A stretch of DNA of 64,000 bases from the NCBI RefSeq assembly GCF_012933445.1, contig NZ_JABBNC010000022.1:62001-126000 (forward strand), in the 5' to 3' direction. The stretch comes from Actinoplanes sp. TBRC 11911. GTDB lineage: Bacteria; Actinomycetota; Actinomycetes; Mycobacteriales; Micromonosporaceae. Under the pieces are notes generated by a model, which had not been told where the DNA came from, made no database searches, and saw only the letters and a list, made by a program, of their open reading frames with translations. Positions 61,590 to 64,000 of this stretch are shown piece by piece (within the stretch, counting starts at the first letter, position 1; every line of letters begins with the position of its first letter). A program made the position numbers and the translations under genes.

Positions 61590-61988
61590 ATGTTCGACGA
61601 CAACGGTTCGTTCCTGCTGGCGCTGTTCGAGTTCTTCGTGTTCGTCGCCTGGTTCATGTGCCTGTTCTGGGTCTTCGGCGACCTGTTCCGGAGCAAGGAC
61701 ATCGGCGGGGTGGCCAAGACACTCTGGACACTGTTCCTGATCATCCTGCCGATCCTGGGCATGCTGGTCTACCTGATCGCCCGCGGCGGCGGCATGGCCG
61801 AACGCGCGCTCGCCGCCCAGACCGACGCGCGGCGGCGGCAGGAGGCGTACATCAAGTCGGTGGCGCAGCCGAGCGGCGGCACCCCCACCGACGAGATCGC
61901 GTCCGCCAAGGAGCTGCTCGACTCCGGCGCCATCACGACCGCCGAGTTCGAGCAGCTCAAGGGCAAGGCCCTGGCCCATACGGCCTGA
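61590..61988 (+). CDS. Two-helix membrane protein with PLDc_N-like N-terminus and C-terminal SHOCT domain
   Basis: A 132-residue protein from ATG 61590 (site GGAAGGG). Two hydrophobic segments (LLALFEFFVFVAWFMCLFWV and LWTLFLIILPILGMLVYLIA) match the phospholipase-D-nuclease N-terminal membrane module; a charged linker follows, and SAKELLDSGAITTAEFEQLK is a clear SHOCT motif. Such proteins are common in actinobacteria, and SHOCT may mediate oligomerisation. Function unknown. It converges on the sulfatase gene, five bases apart. Confidence 0.82.
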   Translation: MFDDNGSFLLALFEFFVFVAWFMCLFWVFGDLFRSKDIGGVAKTLWTLFLIILPILGMLVYLIARGGGMAERALAAQTDARRRQEAYIKSVAQPSGGTPTDEIASAKELLDSGAITTAEFEQLKGKALAHTA

Positions 61989-61993
61989 GCAGG

Positions 61994-63658
61994 TCAGTGG
62001 GCCTTGCCGAGCGCCACCGTGCTCTGCGTCCCGAACGCCGTGAAGAACCGGTCCCGGAACTCGTCCATCCGCCACAGCGGAGCGTCCGGGGCCGGCTTCA
62101 GGCCGTCCTGCCAGCTCCAGCCGGCGATCCGGTCCAGCACCCGCTTGTCGTGCGCGATGATCGTCACCGGCACGTCGTGGCTGGCGCCGTTGCCGCTGAC
62201 CAGGGACACCGGCTGGTGGTCGCCGAACATGACCAGCACCAGGTTCGGATCGCCGTACGTGGTGGCCCAGGTGATGAAGTTGTCCACCGAGTAGGCGATG
62301 GACTTGGCGTACGCGGCCTGGGTCGCCGTGGCGTCCTGCCACAGGGTGCCGCGCGACGGGCCCTGCTTGGCCATCGGGCCGTAGACCGACCCGTCCCCGA
62401 CGGCGGCCCAGTCCACGGTCTGCGGCAGCGGCGTCCACGGCTCGTGGCTGGAGGTGAACGTCAGCTCGGCCATCAGCGGGCCGGTCCGCTTGGCGTACAC
62501 GTTCTGCTGGAATTGGCTCAGCAAATACTGGTCGGGCATCCGGGACCAGCCGAACCGCGGCCCCCGATAGGCGAGGTTCCGTGAGTCGTAGACGGTGTCG
62601 TACTTGTAGAAGCTCGCCTCCGGCCAGGCCGTGGTGTTGCCCGGTTCCATGCCGACGGTGTGCCAGCCCGCGTCGTGGAACGTGCTGGTCAAGGTGATCC
62701 GGTCGCCCGCGGTGACCTGGCGGTACCGCGGCTGGCTGTCGATCCACAGTCCGGTCTGGAACGTCGAATGCCCGAGCCAGCTGCCCCCGCCGTACGTGGA
62801 CGAGGTCAGGAACCCGCTTTTGGCCGAGAACCCGGCGGCGGCCAGTTTCGCCTCGTCGGCTTTCAGCATCGGGGTGACGATCGCGGACATGCCCGGGTCC
62901 TCGAGCGACGATCGGCCGTAGCTCTCCACCACGCCGAGGATCACGTCCTTGCCCTTCAGGCCGGCGACCCGGTCGGCGGGCGCCACGCTGCGGAACGGGT
63001 CGTTGCGCGAGGCCTCGGCGAACTGCCGCTGGTCGCGGATCGCGGCGGGCACCTGCTTGGCGGTGGACTTCGCCAGCGCGGCCGCGGAGTCCGAGGCGAC
63101 CGGGTTGTTCGGGAACAGGCTGACCCCGCTGAGCGCCAGCGCCAGCCACACCGCGCTCAGTGCCACCAGGGCCCGCCGGGTGGGTTGCGCGTGCCGGGCG
63201 GTGACGGTGGCGAGGCGTACGGCGGCAAGGGTTGCCAGACTCAGCACCGCCAGGGCCAGCAGGATCGCACCGGCGACCGCGAGATTCGCCTTGGTCTTGC
63301 CGTCGGTCTCGGTGAACGCGTTGTAGCCGTCCTTGAACAGGGTCACGTCCAGGACCGGGTTGAAGCGGCGGCCCAGCACCAGCAGGAAGCCCATGTTGGC
63401 GACCTTGAGGACCGCGATCACGCCGAAGCCGAACCCGAACAGCGCGGCCACCGGCTTACGCCAGCGACCGGGCAGGGCCAGGACCACCGCGCCGGCCACG
63501 ATCAATTCCATCGGGACCCGCAGGTACGCCCCGGGGACCCACGCGCCGGTCTTGTGTCTCACCACGGTGTCCGGCACCACGAGCGCCAGGTAGAGCAGCA
63601 CGAGCGACGCCACGGTCACGATCGTCCCGAGGACGGGGCGCAAGGTCATCGACTTCAT
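61994..63658 (-). CDS. LTA-synthase-like membrane sulfatase/phosphotransferase
   Basis: About 554 residues from ATG 63658. Four to five N-terminal helices (about residues 10-190) precede an extracytoplasmic alkaline-phosphatase-superfamily domain: GVVESYGRSSLEDP, TSSTYGGGSWLGHSTFQTGL, a THDxxW-like TSSHEPWTPLP and VLVMFGDHQPVSL. This layout is shared with lipoteichoic acid synthases and membrane phosphoglycerol or phosphoethanolamine transferases. The usual nucleophilic Thr/Ser near E-S-Y is plausible at ESYGRSS. Actinobacteria lack classical LTA synthesis, so the product is unknown. The start could also be 63649, or a TTG at 63664 with AAGGAAA upstream. Confidence 0.8.
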   Translation of the reverse strand: MKSMTLRPVLGTIVTVASLVLLYLALVVPDTVVRHKTGAWVPGAYLRVPMELIVAGAVVLALPGRWRKPVAALFGFGFGVIAVLKVANMGFLLVLGRRFNPVLDVTLFKDGYNAFTETDGKTKANLAVAGAILLALAVLSLATLAAVRLATVTARHAQPTRRALVALSAVWLALALSGVSLFPNNPVASDSAAALAKSTAKQVPAAIRDQRQFAEASRNDPFRSVAPADRVAGLKGKDVILGVVESYGRSSLEDPGMSAIVTPMLKADEAKLAAAGFSAKSGFLTSSTYGGGSWLGHSTFQTGLWIDSQPRYRQVTAGDRITLTSTFHDAGWHTVGMEPGNTTAWPEASFYKYDTVYDSRNLAYRGPRFGWSRMPDQYLLSQFQQNVYAKRTGPLMAELTFTSSHEPWTPLPQTVDWAAVGDGSVYGPMAKQGPSRGTLWQDATATQAAYAKSIAYSVDNFITWATTYGDPNLVLVMFGDHQPVSLVSGNGASHDVPVTIIAHDKRVLDRIAGWSWQDGLKPAPDAPLWRMDEFRDRFFTAFGTQSTVALGKAH

Positions 63659-63756
63659 CGGCAAGGCGGGTTTCCTTCGTTTCCGGTGGCGTGCCACGGA
63701 GAGATACGAAGCTGAACCGCGCAAGGTTCAGAAGGGCGAATACTTGGATCACCTTG

Positions 63757-63783
63757 TTGATTGCTTGGAGTCGCAAGTAATAA
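63757..63783 (+). promoter_or_regulatory. Possible promoter for the aldehyde dehydrogenase gene
   Basis: TTGATT (63757-63762) and TAATAA (63778-63783) with a short 15-bp spacer in a locally AT-rich stretch, 35 bp before the start codon. Weak. Confidence 0.3.
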
Positions 63784-63818
63784 AGTCCTGCCCACCGCGT
63801 GCAGGGACGGAGACCCCC

Positions 63819-64000
63819 ATGGCTTTGCTCGACGAGACCCGCTGGCACGACCTCATCCACGTCGACGGCGCCTGGCGCGCCGGGAGCGGCCCCGCCACCG
63901 ACGTCATCGAGCCCGCCACGGGTGGCACGCTGGCCCGCTTCACCATGGCCACACCGGACGACGTCGCGGCCGCGGCCACCGCCGCGCGTGCGGCTCAGCG
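63819..64000 (+). CDS. Aldehyde dehydrogenase, N-terminal fragment (runs off the window)
   Basis: ATG 63819 with GGACGGAG upstream opens 60 codons to the window end. HVDGAWRAGSGPATDVIEPA followed by TGGTLARFTMATPDDVAAAA is the standard N-terminus of the NAD(P)-dependent aldehyde dehydrogenase superfamily, close to benzaldehyde/vanillin-type enzymes. The Rossmann core and catalytic Cys and Glu lie outside the window. Confidence 0.85.
   Translation, partial: MALLDETRWHDLIHVDGAWRAGSGPATDVIEPATGGTLARFTMATPDDVAAAATAARAAQ

Overview
The window is a very GC-rich actinobacterial chromosome segment. Codon choice, frequent GTG starts, GTGA/ATGA start-stop overlaps, a mycothiol-type (TIGR03083) protein, an alditol oxidase, DUF624 next to sugar ABC permeases, and several TetR/MFS pairs all suit the Micromonosporaceae (an Actinoplanes-like genome is my inference, not shown). 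I saw no rRNA, tRNA, CRISPR array, IS transposase or phage gene.

Layout: 0-8.6 kb holds a partial amidohydrolase, an MFS exporter/TetR pair behind a long Gly/Ala repeat, a TetR/SDR divergent pair, a gluconate-type permease, an alpha/beta hydrolase and a lipoprotein. 8.6-10.5 kb is a large secreted propeller/LamG protein. 10.9-23.2 kb is a sugar-acid (uronate/fuconate) catabolic locus: a five-gene minus-strand operon (two Gfo/Idh oxidoreductases, uronate isomerase, fuconate-type dehydratase, fructuronate reductase-like enzyme) divergent from a LacI regulator and a CUT1 ABC importer (binding protein, two permeases, DUF624 protein; no ATPase here). 23.2-31.5 kb is mixed housekeeping: FtsH, alditol oxidase, a nucleotidyltransferase-methyltransferase fusion, YjbR, TMEM175. 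31.5-36.8 kb has two MMPL transporters around a TetR gene. 37.5-42.3 kb is a 1595-residue DUF4011 / SF1 helicase / nuclease protein, a probable antiphage gene. 42.3-47.4 kb: MFS/ArsR pair, vanadium haloperoxidase-like enzyme, NDH-2. 48.3-56.4 kb is a galactan locus: GH53 galactanase, LacI, a second CUT1 importer and a GH35 beta-galactosidase with two identical operators. 56.6-64 kb: MFS, GlcG-like protein, XRE regulator/NAD(P)-binding pair, SHOCT-type membrane protein, an LTA-synthase-like sulfatase and the start of an aldehyde dehydrogenase.

The striking part is between the genes. (1) A dispersed stem-loop (17-bp arms, invariant 19-nt loop) occurs five times, three of them inside a conserved element of about 320-370 bp; arms covary and the loop is flipped in two copies. 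(2) A family of 62-bp tandem repeats occurs at 36.9, 47.7 and 60.2-61.0 kb; the last locus has two modules bounded by 16-bp terminal inverted repeats. (3) Short tandem arrays (35, 18, 14, 27 bp) sit just after stop codons, and Gly/Ala or Thr/Pro repeats have grown in frame inside two catabolic enzymes. None of these matches a mobile element or RNA family that I recognise.
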